Shown: positions 54,414-63,236 of the stretch, piece after piece | Layout of the letters: every line of letters starts with the position of its first letter | Position numbering within the stretch: the first letter of the stretch is position 1 | Assembly (NCBI GenBank): GCA_025060615.1 | Contig: JANXBS010000009.1 | Span: 94,006-158,005, forward strand | Length of the DNA: 64,000 nt | Origin: Anaerolineae bacterium | GTDB taxonomy: Bacteria > Chloroflexota > Anaerolineae > DUEN01 | Direction of reading: 5' to 3' | Translations under genes and position numbers: made by a program | The notes under the pieces: generated by a model | Databases searched by the model: none | What the model was told of the DNA's origin: nothing | What the model saw: the letters and a program-made list of their open reading frames with translations, nothing else

Positions 54414-55268
54414 ATGTACCCTCCTTTTCCGCCGGAGGTCCTTCGGATCGGCCCCTTCACCGTGCAATGGTATGGGCTCCTCATTGTGATCGGCGCTGTG
54501 TTAGCGGCCTTTGTCGCCTCCAGAGAGGCCTTTCGCCGCGGTGAAGACCCCGAACGCGCCTGGGATGTGCTGGTATGGTGCCTAGTCTTCGGCATCATCG
54601 GCGCCCGGCTATATCATGTGTTTTCCCGTCCTGCAGGGGGGTTCGCGGGATGGGATTACTATCGCCAATACCCCCTGGACATCATCGCCTTCTGGAAAGG
54701 CGGCTTTCGTGGCCTAGGCATTTACGGCGGGGTCATCGGCGGGGTTTTGGGATTGTTCCTCTACACCCGGCGCCACCGACTCTCGTTTCGGCGCTGGCTG
54801 GACATCGTGACGCCGGGACTATTACTAGCGCAGGCTATCGGCCGCTGGGGAAATTTCATCAACCAGGAACTGTATGGCCCACCGATGCAACATCCGATGC
54901 CATGGGGCCTGAAAATTGATGCGCAGCATCGCTTCGGGGAGTACATGGATCTGCAAAGATATCCAGTGGAGACGACACGTTTTCACCCCACATTCCTCTA
55001 CGAATCGCTGTGGAACCTGGCTGGATTCGCTCTATTGCTGTGGGCCAGCCGACGCTTTGCCCCCCGGTTGCGGGACGGCGATCTCTTCTTCCTCTACATG
55101 GTCTGGTATCCATTCGGGCGATTCTGGATCGAGATGCTGCGGCCTGATGCCTGGACAATTGGCGGTATGGCCGCAGCACAGTGGATCGCGCTGGCCTCGA
55201 TCTTGGCCGCCACAGCCGCATTAAGCCTCAACCACCAGCTCATCAGCCGTCTGGGGAGATCCCGCTGA
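54414..55268 (+). CDS. lgt: Prolipoprotein diacylglyceryl transferase
   Basis: The 284-residue inner-membrane enzyme has seven hydrophobic segments and the Lgt signature GRWGNFINQELYG (about residue 143). It also has YGLLIVIG near the N-terminus, GARLYHVF and the HPTFLYESLWNL region. It transfers diacylglycerol from phosphatidylglycerol to the lipobox Cys, the first lipoprotein maturation step. It would act on the lipobox proteins seen here (13655, 50111). AGGAGG precedes the ATG, and an extended -10 (TGGTATGAT) lies about 25 bases upstream. Confidence 0.95.
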   Translation: MYPPFPPEVLRIGPFTVQWYGLLIVIGAVLAAFVASREAFRRGEDPERAWDVLVWCLVFGIIGARLYHVFSRPAGGFAGWDYYRQYPLDIIAFWKGGFRGLGIYGGVIGGVLGLFLYTRRHRLSFRRWLDIVTPGLLLAQAIGRWGNFINQELYGPPMQHPMPWGLKIDAQHRFGEYMDLQRYPVETTRFHPTFLYESLWNLAGFALLLWASRRFAPRLRDGDLFFLYMVWYPFGRFWIEMLRPDAWTIGGMAAAQWIALASILAATAALSLNHQLISRLGRSR

Positions 55269-55609
55269 TCTCCTGTATCCGCCGGCTCGCCTCTTACTTA
55301 AGGCCCTGTCATAGCAGACTCAACACGTCCAAGCTCACCCATTGCTACTACGATACCTTGCACAGCCCCCAATTGGGTCATTGCGCGGCCAGAGGCACCC
55401 AAAGGCACGCCTGCGATCTCTAGACCGAGTCGCCAGCGTCGGCATCGTCCTGCTCGTCGCAAGTCTCCTAAGACAGATGGCCCATATTCCATGTGGAAGC
55501 TGGTACGCCACGCCCTGTTAGGGATGACCAAGGCGGGTGGCAGAAGGCAACGTCCCCCTGCCACCCAAAAGTCAGACGCCAGGATTATGCCGTGTGAGCG
55601 TCCCTCGCA
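55269..55609. other. Intergenic region between lgt and the sulfurtransferase gene
   Basis: This 341-base convergent gap holds a 9-bp hairpin (GGGTGGCAG 55535-55543 with CTGCCACCC 55558-55566) lying 44 bases beyond the sulfurtransferase stop. It may act as a terminator, although no U run follows. An 88-codon minus-strand frame (55298-55564) has no start signal, and I do not call it a gene. Confidence 0.4.
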
Positions 55610-56458
55610 TCAACCCTTTTCGATGGGCATGCCCACTAGATTCCCCCACTCCGTCCACGAGCCATCATAGTTGCGCACGTTGGGATAACCCAAGAGATAT
55701 GTCAGCACAAACCACGTGTGCGAGGAACGCTCACCGATCCGGCAGTAAACGACGATATCCTGATCTGGCGAGAGCCCATTCTCCTGCTCGTAGATCTGCC
55801 GCAGCTCCTCCACCGACTTGAACGTGCCATCTGGGTTGACTGCCCGGCTCCAGGGGATGTTTTTGGCACCGGGGATATGCCCGCCGCGCAACGCTCCCTC
55901 CTGCGGATAGTTCGGCATGTGTAGCAGCTCCCCGGTGTACTCACCTGGCGAGCGCACGTCCACCAAGGGCCGTCGGTTCAGCACATGCTGAAGCACCTGA
56001 TCTCGGAAGGCGCGGATCTTGTAATCCGCCCGCTCCGGCGCGCGGTAGTTAGTGCGGGGATACTGCGGCACCTCTTTAGTGAGCGGCCGCCCCTCCTCAA
56101 TCCACTTCTGGCGGCCGCCGTTCATGATCTTGGCGCGGGTGTGGCCGAAAAGCTGGAAGACCCAGAAGGCATAGCAGGCCCACCAGTTATTCTTGTCGCC
56201 GTAGAAGACTACTGTGGTGTCGTTGGCGATCCCCTTCTCCGACATCAACCGCTCGAACTCCTGGCGCTGTAAGTAATCGCGGCGCACCGGATCGTTCAGG
56301 TCCTGTACCCAATCGATCTTGACCGCCCCTGGGATATGTCCTGTATCATACAAGAGCACATCCTCGTCCGACTCCACGATGCGGATATTGGGGTCGTTCA
56401 GGTGATCGGCCACCCATTGCGTCGAAACTAACACTTCTGGGCGAGCATAATCGGTCAT
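55610..56458 (-). CDS. Thiosulfate/3-mercaptopyruvate sulfurtransferase (tandem rhodanese)
   Basis: The 282-residue enzyme has two rhodanese domains. The first (residues 8-120) is inactive-like, with [11 protein letters not shown] and [12 protein letters not shown]. The second has [20 protein letters not shown] and the catalytic Cys in [14 protein letters not shown] (about residue 233). CRIGERS-type loops are usual for thiosulfate sulfurtransferases of the CysA/SseA type. It moves sulfane sulfur to acceptors such as cyanide or thiols. AAGGAGG lies before the ATG. A long structured leader RNA with its own promoter and terminator lies just upstream. Confidence 0.92.
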   Translation of the reverse strand: MTDYARPEVLVSTQWVADHLNDPNIRIVESDEDVLLYDTGHIPGAVKIDWVQDLNDPVRRDYLQRQEFERLMSEKGIANDTTVVFYGDKNNWWACYAFWVFQLFGHTRAKIMNGGRQKWIEEGRPLTKEVPQYPRTNYRAPERADYKIRAFRDQVLQHVLNRRPLVDVRSPGEYTGELLHMPNYPQEGALRGGHIPGAKNIPWSRAVNPDGTFKSVEELRQIYEQENGLSPDQDIVVYCRIGERSSHTWFVLTYLLGYPNVRNYDGSWTEWGNLVGMPIEKG

Positions 56459-56523
56459 CGCTTACCTCCTTGGCTTTTGCGCTTAATTTATGCAACAATC
56501 GAATGCACTGCAACTTGGCAAAT

Positions 56524-56551
56524 AAAAAAGCCTGAGAGCAGCTCCCAGGCT
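56524..56551 (-). terminator. Intrinsic terminator of the structured RNA
   Basis: AGCCTG (minus-strand bases 56546-56551) pairs with CAGGCT (56529-56534) with further inner pairing, followed by a run of U (56524-56529). It lies upstream of the sulfurtransferase gene and could also work as an attenuator. Confidence 0.8.
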
Positions 56552-56800
56552 TTCGGCGAGACCCGGGCCCTGCCGCCACATCCACGGAGTCGGAGGCATT
56601 CAGCACCGGGTGACGTTTATCTCGTTTTCAGAGTGTAAGAAACGAACTTGTCCACCGCGGCGCTTAACGCCCCCGCGGGCGACAGGTACAGATGCAAGCG
56701 TTCATTTTAACAGGAAAAACCAGCCCGATTTGAGTTTGCTCCCGGGTTCGACTCATGTATAGCCTTGATCCTACAAATTTGTTCTATTAGCGTAGAAACA
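56526..56800 (-). ncRNA. Structured RNA of unknown family (leader or small RNA)
   Basis: Between a near-consensus promoter (56806-56834) and an intrinsic terminator (56524-56551) the minus strand gives a roughly 275-base RNA. It holds several clear stems: GGCG/CGCC with a UUAAG loop inside a CCGC/GCGG stem (about 56655-56680), CGUUU/AAACG (about 56615-56645), and a long-range ACCCGG/CCGGGU stem enclosing a GCCUCCGACUCCGUGG segment (about 56560-56610). It has no long frame. It ends about 70 bases before the sulfurtransferase start, so it may be a riboswitch-type leader or an independent RNA. I do not recognise a known class. Confidence 0.6.
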
Positions 56801-56805
56801 ATTCT

Positions 56806-56834
56806 ACTATAGCACATGCCTAGAAGTTTGTCAA
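56806..56834 (-). promoter_or_regulatory. Strong promoter of the structured RNA
   Basis: TTGACA (56829-56834), a 17-base spacer and TATAGT (56806-56811) on the minus strand. One of the two best promoter matches in the window, together with that of the DUF6062-like gene. Confidence 0.8.
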
Positions 56835-57185
56835 ATCCCCTCCCAAGCCTGGATCGGGAGTTTCCCTTAAGTTTTGCGCAGCTATGCCGCAGCCAAACTC
56901 TTTTCGGTAAGGGCGCGTCATCCTTATGCTGTTCCTCGTCCACCCCTTACAGGGGAAGATAAGCATCTATTCTCAGCCCCATCCCATGCTAAAGTGAGAG
57001 CTAACGCTACCATAGCCCCCAGGCGATGTGAATTTTTCTCCGCCAATGACGACTTATGGTACAATGGCAATGTTAGGGGGCTCCCGAGTCCGGCGATGGC
57101 ATGGGTGCCCCGTTGCGCGTATTGTCAACTTCTCGCAGACTTGAAGCCTGCAGGAAGATATGGATTACATCCAGGAGGAAGAAAG

Positions 57186-57755
57186 ATGGCTGAGCAAGCC
57201 AGCCAGGCAGAGCGCTCGTATTACACCGTCCAGATTGCGGGATTGACCCGCCATCTTCCGCTGTTTGAGGTAACGCCTGGCGTCTCCATTGCCATCTTCA
57301 ACATGCTAGGCGATACTGCCATTGTCGAAGCAGCTGCGGCTGCGCTGGCACCGCGCCTGCCGGCAGAGGCGGAAGTGCTTGCAACGCCAGAGGTGAAGTC
57401 CATCCCGCTGGCCCATGCGCTATCGGTGCGTTTGAACATCCCATATGTGGTGATCCGCAAGATCTACAAGCCGTACATGGTAAACTCGTTATGCACGGAG
57501 GTCGTTTCGATTACGACGGGCAAGCCGCAGACGCTGTGGCTGGACGGCAAAGATCGTCCTTTGATCAAAGGGAAGAAAGTAGTCCTAGTAGACGACGTCG
57601 TCAGCACGGGCAGCACGCTGCGCGGGATGCGCCAGCTCATCACAGAAGCGGGAGGGACAGTCATCGCCGAGGCAGCCGTGTTTACCGAGGGAGAGCCGGG
57701 CGCTTGGCCAAATGTCGTGGCGTTAGGACACCTACCGATTTTCAAGAGCGACTAA
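57186..57755 (+). CDS. Type I phosphoribosyltransferase (adenine/xanthine PRT-like)
   Basis: The 189-residue enzyme has the PRPP-binding motif [14 protein letters not shown] (about residue 130) and the upstream [20 protein letters not shown] of the adenine/xanthine group. It would attach a purine base to PRPP. The exact base is uncertain because hood residues vary. Start 57186 has AGGAGGAAG seven bases upstream; the frame to 56874 is noncoding leader. A TGGTACAAT extended -10 lies at about 57055-57063. Confidence 0.85.
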   Translation: MAEQASQAERSYYTVQIAGLTRHLPLFEVTPGVSIAIFNMLGDTAIVEAAAAALAPRLPAEAEVLATPEVKSIPLAHALSVRLNIPYVVIRKIYKPYMVNSLCTEVVSITTGKPQTLWLDGKDRPLIKGKKVVLVDDVVSTGSTLRGMRQLITEAGGTVIAEAAVFTEGEPGAWPNVVALGHLPIFKSD

Positions 57756-57896
57756 AGCATGGCCGCCGTACCATTCAGCCTGCTGGCCCTATTGGAGAAT
57801 CCTCCATGACGTAGCAACTCATCTGCTTGCGTTCCTAACACGTCTCCAGGATTTGACGCTTGAGTTAAGCAGAGGGCTGGCGGAGGGGAAGACAAA

Positions 57897-58970
57897 ATGT
57901 TTGAACAGTTGAAGCGGATCGAGGCGCGCTACGAGGAGTTATCGCAACTGATGGCAGATCCTGCCGTGGTTGCAGACCACACGCGGGTAGCCCGCCTCGC
58001 CCAAGAGCAGGCTGAGTTGGAAGAGATCGTCCAGGCCTATCGCCGCTGGCAGACGGTGAAAGCCCAAATCGAAGAGGCGCGCTCCGTCCTGGAAGACGAG
58101 GTGGACGCCGAGATGGTACGGTTCGTCCGGGAGGAGATAGATCGCCTCGAAGAGGAGCTGGAGTCTGTCGAGGCTGAGCTGCGCCAGCTGTTGCTCCCGC
58201 GCGATCCTAATGACGACAAGGACGTTATCGTTGAGATTCGCGCGGGCGCGGGCGGGGAAGAAGCAGGCCTGTTCGCGGCTGATCTGTTCCGCATGTACAC
58301 GCGCTATGCCGAAAGCAAAGGCTGGAAAGTGGAGGTGATCAGCAGCAACGAGACGGGGATCGGTGGCTTCAAAGAGATCATCTTCGAAGTGAAGGGCAAA
58401 GGGGCGTATAGCCGCCTGAAGTACGAGAGCGGCGTTCACCGCGTCCAGCGTGTCCCGGTCACCGAGGCCAGCGGCCGGATTCACACTTCCACCGCGACCG
58501 TGGCGGTGCTGCCCGAGGCAGATGAGATAGAGGTGGAGATTGATCCCAAGGACCTGCGCATTGACGTGTTCCGCTCGACGGGGCATGGCGGCCAGAGCGT
58601 GAACACCACCGACTCGGCCGTGCGCATCACGCACCTGCCCACTGGCATCGTGGTCACCTGCCAGGATGAGCGCTCGCAGCTTCAGAACAAGCAGCGAGCG
58701 CTATCGGTGCTGCGCGCCCGCCTGTACGACCTAGAGCGCCGCAAGCAGATGGAACAGATCACCATGGCTCGCCGTTTACAGGTGGGATCCGGGGAACGCA
58801 GCGAGAAGATCCGTACATACAACTTCCCGCAGAATCGCGTCACCGATCATCGCATCGGGTTGACCTCATACCGGCTGGAGGCGATCCTGGACGGCGAAAT
58901 TGACGAGTTCATTGAGGCGCTGGCGGCGGCTGATCGGGCCGAGCGCCTGCAGGCCATGGGTGAAGCGTGA
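57897..58970 (+). CDS. prfA: Peptide chain release factor 1
   Basis: The 357-residue factor has the stop-codon-reading PVT tripeptide in [15 protein letters not shown] (about residue 186), which marks RF1 rather than RF2. It also has the GGQ motif in [18 protein letters not shown] (about 225), whose Gln promotes peptidyl-tRNA hydrolysis. It reads UAA and UAG. GGAGGGG precedes the ATG. It is followed by prmC, which methylates the GGQ Gln, the usual bacterial pairing. Confidence 0.97.
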   Translation: MFEQLKRIEARYEELSQLMADPAVVADHTRVARLAQEQAELEEIVQAYRRWQTVKAQIEEARSVLEDEVDAEMVRFVREEIDRLEEELESVEAELRQLLLPRDPNDDKDVIVEIRAGAGGEEAGLFAADLFRMYTRYAESKGWKVEVISSNETGIGGFKEIIFEVKGKGAYSRLKYESGVHRVQRVPVTEASGRIHTSTATVAVLPEADEIEVEIDPKDLRIDVFRSTGHGGQSVNTTDSAVRITHLPTGIVVTCQDERSQLQNKQRALSVLRARLYDLERRKQMEQITMARRLQVGSGERSEKIRTYNFPQNRVTDHRIGLTSYRLEAILDGEIDEFIEALAAADRAERLQAMGEA

Positions 58971-59010
58971 TATCCCCATCGATCAAAGACAGCAGGAGGA
59001 ATCGCAGGAG

Positions 59011-59997
59011 ATGCAGGTCCAAGAGAGACCGACAGTATCCCAAAGTCGGGATGATGGATGCGGTGGGACATCCACGAGACTCCTCGCCGGTGAAAATGTG
59101 GTTGAGTGGCGGCTGGCACCGCAGGTCACCGTGGGGCGGGCGCTGGCAGCTGCTCGTCAGCGTTTGAAGGAGGCCGGCTGCGAGAAAGCCCGTCTGGACG
59201 CCGAGGTGCTGCTGGCCCACGCGCTGGGCGTCAGCCGCTCCTGGTTGTATGCTCACCCAGAGCGAGAGCTGCTGCCGGAGGAGGCCACAACGTTTGAGTC
59301 GCTGGTCAAGCGGCGGGCTCAGCGCGAGCCGGTCGCTTACCTGGTCGGCCATCGCTCGTTCTATGGGCTGGATTTCTCTGTGGATCGGCGGGTGTTGATC
59401 CCTCGACCGGAGACGGAGATCCTGGTCGAGCGGGCCATTGAGGTGCTCAGCTGGCAGCGCACTCGCCTCCACGAGCTGGGCCTCGAGCGGACGGTGAAGG
59501 TGGCAGATGTGGGCACCGGCTGCGGCGCGATCGCCGTGACGTTAGCTGTAAAGTGTCCCGGCATCCATATTTACGCGATAGATGTCTCGGCCGAGGCGCT
59601 GGAGGTGGCCGCCCAGAACGTTTGGCGATATGGGGTGGGCGATCAGGTGACCTTGCTACAGGGTGACCTGCTCGCCCCGTTGCCGGAGCCGGTGGATTTG
59701 ATCACCGCCAACCTGCCATATGTGCCGGAATCAGATTGGGCTACGCTGGCGCCTGATATCGTCCAATACGAGCCGCGGCTGGCGCTGGATGGGGGGCCGG
59801 ATGGGCTGGTTCTGATCGAACGATTGCTCGCGCAGGCTGCAGCGTGGCTGTTGCCAGAGGGCGTAATCTTGCTCGAGATCGGCTGCGAGCAGGGAGAAGC
59901 TGTACGGCGGAGGGCATTACATTACTTCCCCTGGGCCACCGTGGACGTGATTCAGGACTATGCCGGCCTGGACCGCGTCGTCCGCATCGCAATGTGA
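59011..59997 (+). CDS. prmC: Release factor glutamine methyltransferase
   Basis: The 328-residue enzyme has an N-terminal helical domain (VGRALAAARQRLKEAG, RREPVAYLVGHRSFYGL with RPETEILVE) and a Rossmann methyltransferase domain (VADVGTGCGAIAVTLA). The substrate motif reads NLPYVPESDW where NPPY is usual; the NLPY variant occurs in some phyla. It N5-methylates the GGQ Gln of RF1/RF2 with S-adenosylmethionine. The ATG at 59011 is supported by GGAGG 11 bases upstream. The longer frame back to 58900 overlaps prfA and is doubtful. Confidence 0.9.
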   Translation: MQVQERPTVSQSRDDGCGGTSTRLLAGENVVEWRLAPQVTVGRALAAARQRLKEAGCEKARLDAEVLLAHALGVSRSWLYAHPERELLPEEATTFESLVKRRAQREPVAYLVGHRSFYGLDFSVDRRVLIPRPETEILVERAIEVLSWQRTRLHELGLERTVKVADVGTGCGAIAVTLAVKCPGIHIYAIDVSAEALEVAAQNVWRYGVGDQVTLLQGDLLAPLPEPVDLITANLPYVPESDWATLAPDIVQYEPRLALDGGPDGLVLIERLLAQAAAWLLPEGVILLEIGCEQGEAVRRRALHYFPWATVDVIQDYAGLDRVVRIAM

Positions 59998-60018
59998 AAT
60001 CCCACTGGAGTTAGGGCA

Positions 60019-60855
60019 ATGCGTTGGAAGATCCTGGCGCTAGACCTGGATGGAACAGTCATGGCAGAGGGAGAGCGGATCAGCCCGGCAGTCCTGGAGA
60101 GCCTGCGTGCGGCTGAGCAGCGCGGCGTGCGTGTAGTGTTGGCGACTGGCCGTGCCGATGGGCCGGCTCGTCGCTACGTGGCACGGCTGGGCCTGACAAC
60201 GCCGATCATCTGTTACCATGGGGCGATGATCTGCGACCCTCAAACGGGCTATGTCATCCATGAGGAGCTGATGCCGGCCGAGTTGGCCGCGCGAGCTATG
60301 GAATGGGGCCATCAGCGTGATCGCCACCTGCTGCTGTTTGCCGAAGGCCGGCTATGGATTCAAGAGATGCGCTATGCCCAGGAGATGTATGATCGCTGGA
60401 TGGGGTTACCGTTACAGGAGAGGCCGGCTTTGGAGCAGGCGCTGCGCGCCGGTGAGATCCGACGAGTCCATAAACTCATTGACCTGATCCCAGAATCAGA
60501 GAGCGAGTCACAGAGCCTGGCACCAGCATGGCGAGAGGCCTTCGGCGAGGTGCTTCATGTGATGCGTTCGCATCCGCGGTTTATCGAGCTGACGCCTTTG
60601 CATGCTTCCAAGGGGCGGGCGTTGGCCTGGCTGGCCCAGAGGTGGGGTGTGCCCAGAACCCAGGTGATCGCGGTCGGCGATGCCGAGAATGACCTGTCCA
60701 TGATCAAGTGGGCCGGCCTGGGCGTGGCGATGGGACAGGCTGCCGCTCACATTCGCTCGGCGGCCGATTGGGTCGCGCCGTCGGTGGAAGAGGACGGCGT
60801 GGCCGAGGTGGTGAGGCGTTTCATTCTGAACGGGGGCCATCTCGATGAGGCGTAA
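60019..60855 (+). CDS. Cof-type HAD hydrolase
   Basis: The 278-residue phosphatase has motif I LALDLDGTV (catalytic Asp10 and Asp12), motif II VLATGRADG, a C2-type cap (residues 75-190), and motifs III-IV with HASKGRALAWLAQRWGV and GDAENDLSMIKWAG. Cof-type members remove phosphate from sugar phosphates, nucleotides or FMN; specificity is not predictable. It lies 21 bases after prmC and is probably the third gene of that operon. Confidence 0.9.
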   Translation: MRWKILALDLDGTVMAEGERISPAVLESLRAAEQRGVRVVLATGRADGPARRYVARLGLTTPIICYHGAMICDPQTGYVIHEELMPAELAARAMEWGHQRDRHLLLFAEGRLWIQEMRYAQEMYDRWMGLPLQERPALEQALRAGEIRRVHKLIDLIPESESESQSLAPAWREAFGEVLHVMRSHPRFIELTPLHASKGRALAWLAQRWGVPRTQVIAVGDAENDLSMIKWAGLGVAMGQAAAHIRSAADWVAPSVEEDGVAEVVRRFILNGGHLDEA

Positions 60856-60924
60856 AGATATCCTCTAATGGCTCTTTTACGACAACCTTGAGATTGAGTG
60901 TAATACTAAGAAGTTGCTTTTCTG

Positions 60925-61059
60925 TCATTTAATCACGGTAAAAGTAAGCCCTATTACTCCTCCTGAAGGCCTTTCCAATCGCTTTTCCATTTGGGATGCA
61001 AGGACAATAACTGCGTATACGAGCATGATAATGATCAGAGCGTAAATCAGCTTTTTCAT
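60925..61059 (-). CDS. 44-residue membrane protein
   Basis: The frame encodes MKKLIYALIIIMLVYAVIVL followed by a short charged tail (ASQMEKRLERPSGG) and VIGLTFTVIK. One membrane segment spans residues 3-21. The composition and codons look real, although the ribosome site (GACGAG) is weak. It lies 23 bases from attC1 and is convergent with the HAD gene. It is likely the last cassette gene of the array. I do not recognise a family. Confidence 0.5.
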   Translation of the reverse strand: MKKLIYALIIIMLVYAVIVLASQMEKRLERPSGGVIGLTFTVIK

Positions 61060-61081
61060 CTCGTCGTTGCTTCTGAAAGCA

Positions 61082-61168
61082 GGCTAATGGCCTGCCGCTC
61101 AGCCGCAGCGCGGAGCGGGGGAGCGCAGCGACCGAGCGGAGCGTGTCGGCTGGAAGTGGGGGTTAGCC
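61082..61168. repeat. attC-like site 1
   Basis: GGCTAAT (61082-61088, one mismatch to RYYYAAC) and GTTAGCC (61162-61168) bound an 87-base GC-rich segment with internal AGCCG/CGGCT pairing (61101-61105 with 61147-61151). This is the least regular of the four sites. Confidence 0.5.
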
Positions 61169-61260
61169 CGCACGATGAAATCGAGAGCATGCTTTACGTG
61201 CCATAGACCGCTATTTCAATGGTGCTTTGGGCGTGGTGTTCCGTTGTGCTCTCGCTTTCG

Positions 61261-61797
61261 TCATAGGATCGTAGATGATGAAAAACACCATCCCGCTAGA
61301 GCAAACCATCCTGTCCAATCGCCTAGGCGGACGACGAGCGAATCTCCCATGTCCAAGGGTACATCGGCCAGCACAACCTGACCATTTCGATCGCCGCCAG
61401 GTGTGATTGCGGAAGCAAGGATTCGCCCGTAGGGATCAATAATGACTGAATCGTTACCGCTGTTGTCGGCTTTGACCATGCTCACCCGATTCTCAATCGC
61501 GCGGAAGATCAGATGGGTATAGTGCTTTGTGGCAATCTGAGGCCAGTCGTGGGATGGCACCAGAATCAACTGCGCTCCATTGTGCGCAATTCTGCGAGCC
61601 GTGTCGGTGAAGTCCAGATCATAGCAGATGATCGTGCCGATTCGGCCCAACGGTGTCTCGTATACTGGGTAAGTGCCGCGTGTTAGACTGGTCTCCCCAG
61701 CAAAGGTCACGGGGTGATCCTTGCTATAGACACCCAGGAAGCGGCCGTCGGACGCCAGGCCATCTGGAAGCAGGGTGACCGATCTCGCATCGCCCAC
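61261..61797 (-). pseudogene. 5'-truncated carbon-nitrogen hydrolase (nitrilase superfamily)
   Basis: The 178-residue frame matches the C-terminal two thirds of a nitrilase-fold enzyme. It has the catalytic Lys region GVYSKDHPV, the catalytic Cys in GTIICYDLDF, then NGAQLILVPSHDW and IDPYGRILAS. The N-terminal third, which would carry the catalytic Glu, is missing. Upstream bases belong to a WD40-like remnant in another frame. It is most likely an inactive fragment. It lies between attC1 and attC2. Confidence 0.65.
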
Positions 61798-61799
61798 TC

Positions 61800-62556
61800 T
61801 AACCCCGGCCTCAGATAGCGCAACCCGGCCAGGTTCACCAGGGTCGCTTGAAGGCTTTTGGTTTCCACATCATAGAACTGCAGACGGTCAGGCTCCGAAC
61901 GGAGAAAGTACCACAGACACTTCCCATCGGGGTCAACGACCAGAGTTCCCCCTACGTCTGTAGCCAGGCGCTCAACCTGCTGAGGAGCGCCATAGCTGGT
62001 TCACAATTCCTGATGATACCATGTCGGCGGTTCCTCTCCCTTCTCCGCCACCAAGGTCAAATAGGCGACAGTCTTCAAGGCCGACAACCAACCGGTTTGC
62101 CGCTGTTCCCTTCCCGCTCGGCGTAAGTGATTAACTCCCCCGTCTTGATGTCAAAAACATCAATGCTTTGACGGTTCGTGCCAGGAACATCCCGCGTGAT
62201 CAGCAACTGTTGGTCATCGGATAGCCACCCGGCGATACCGATGGCTGCCAGATGGGTCAGCACGATCTTGGGTTCAGAAAACCGGTAAGCCTCTAAGGGG
62301 TATCCCGGTTCAACGGGTGCAGGTTGCCCCCCAAACGTACATGGGGGCTCGGTGCAGTCGGCGGAGCAGGCGATGTGGGTGTCGCCGGCGGTGGATAAGG
62401 TGGTTGGGTCGGTGTTTCGATAGGCGACTGGAAGGCCTGAGACGCGGGCATTGCGTCTCTCCGCAGCCCTTCGAACATGAGGGCCAAAGCGACAGCCAGC
62501 ATCCCCAACGCCAGCAAACCTAATAATCCCACTATAGCGTTCGGCACGCGTTTCAT
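61800..62556 (-). pseudogene. Frameshifted secreted beta-propeller-like protein
   Basis: An apparent gene starts at 62556 with a membrane or signal segment (MKRVPNAIVGLLGLLALGML) and a Pro/Thr-rich linker. It continues in a second frame (LTHLAAIGIAGWLSDDQQLL, VFDIKTGELITYAERE, about 62080-62330) and a third (LVVDPDGKCLWYFLRSEP, RLQFYDVETKSLQATLV, about 61800-61975). Repeats such as SDDQQLLI...DIKTGE and DPDGK...DVETKS are WD40/TolB-like. At least two frame changes make it a pseudogene. Confidence 0.55.
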
Positions 62557-62613
62557 TTCGTGCCTCTGCGCTTTTGCACGGCCATCCGCGCACAGACGGC
62601 CAGACGTGCGGCG

Positions 62614-62678
62614 GCCTAACGGCGCCGAGCTCAGCCGACAGCTGCGAAGCGGCTGTCGGCTGCAGCAGCGGGTTAGGC
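62614..62678. repeat. attC-like site 2
   Basis: GCCTAAC (62614-62620) and GTTAGGC (62672-62678) are perfect core-site matches. Inside, AGCCGACAGC (62633-62642) pairs exactly with GCTGTCGGCT (62652-62661). It lies 20 bases beyond the original hicA end. Confidence 0.7.
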
Positions 62679-62697
62679 GTATGCTCCAAGTTGCTGA

Positions 62698-62923
62698 TTA
62701 CCTGTACTTCAAAAACTCTTCTAGGGAAAGTCTAACGTCTTTTCTGCCGTAGCAGAATCGGTGATATATCTCGTCCTTTGTGAAAAGGCACAGTCGTACA
62801 TCGACCATCTGGATGCCGATACTGCTTGTGCGAGCCTCTTTGGCGCACTTCAACAAAGCCGAGTTTTTCTAAGATGGCCACTACTTCGTGCGGCTTGAGG
62901 ATGAGATATTTACTTATCGTCAA
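62698..62923 (-). pseudogene. hicA: HicA-type toxin with a C-terminal frameshift
   Basis: The frame encodes a HicA mRNA interferase: KPHEVVAILEKLGFVEVRQRGSH with the catalytic His in GSHKQYRHP, then TTVPFHKGRDISPILLRQ. It then runs into KRR and a stop at 62732. In the next frame the bases continue KDVRLSLEEFLKYR to a stop at 62698, the usual HicA ending, so a small indel (about 62745) has broken the C-terminus. The core fold may still work. The start is TTG at 62923, overlapping the hicB stop. Confidence 0.75.
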
Positions 62924-63129
62924 GCAATCTCCACTATCTGTGTACCGATAAACTGGGTTTCAAGCACGGGTTCACCATCCTCAAGCAACATTTCAATCAC
63001 CTCGCGGAGGTTTCTTTGTAGTTCATCAAGTGTTTCTGCTTGCGTGTGAGCTCCAGGGAAACCTGGTACATAGCCAACGTACAAACCAGTATCAGGACAT
63101 TTTTCTACAACTGCTAGGAAACTCCTAAT
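62920..63129 (-). CDS. hicB: HicB-type antitoxin
   Basis: The frame encodes about 69 residues reading RSFLAVVEKCPDTGLYVGYVP, then GFPGAHTQAETLDELQRNLREV, the RNase-H-like HicB fold that binds HicA. No ATG is in frame. ATT at 63129 lies eight bases after AGGGAGG and is the best start, while an ATG nearby opens only six codons in another frame. It lacks the C-terminal DNA-binding domain found in some HicB proteins. A TATAAT box lies 20 bases upstream. Confidence 0.72.
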   Translation of the reverse strand: MRSFLAVVEKCPDTGLYVGYVPGFPGAHTQAETLDELQRNLREVIEMLLEDGEPVLETQFIGTQIVEIA

Positions 63130-63148
63130 GTCATTCGCCTCCCTTACG

Positions 63149-63177
63149 ATTATACATCGTGACACGCTTCGCGCCCA
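63149..63177 (-). promoter_or_regulatory. hicBA promoter with its -35 box inside attC3
   Basis: TATAAT (63149-63154) is preceded by 17-18 bases and TTGGGC, which is part of the attC3 core GTTGGGC on the minus strand. Insertion of the cassette at this site would create the promoter. Confidence 0.45.
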
Positions 63178-63236
63178 ACGAGTTGCGCTTAAGCCGCGGC
63201 GCCGAAGGTGCTGCTGGCTCAAAGCGCAGGTTGGGC
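63173..63236. repeat. attC-like site 3
   Basis: GCCCAAC (63173-63179) and GTTGGGC (63230-63236) are perfect core matches. Inside, TGCGCTT (63184-63190) pairs with AAGCGCA (63222-63228), followed by a second imperfect stem. Confidence 0.7.

Noticed and set aside
56740..56760. GGGTTCGACTC, resembling a tRNA T-arm
   Set aside because: No cloverleaf can be drawn around it on either strand.
56526..56800. Assignment of the RNA to a SAM, cobalamin, TPP, T-box or molybdenum-cofactor riboswitch
   Set aside because: The consensus cores I remember for these classes are not present; left unassigned.
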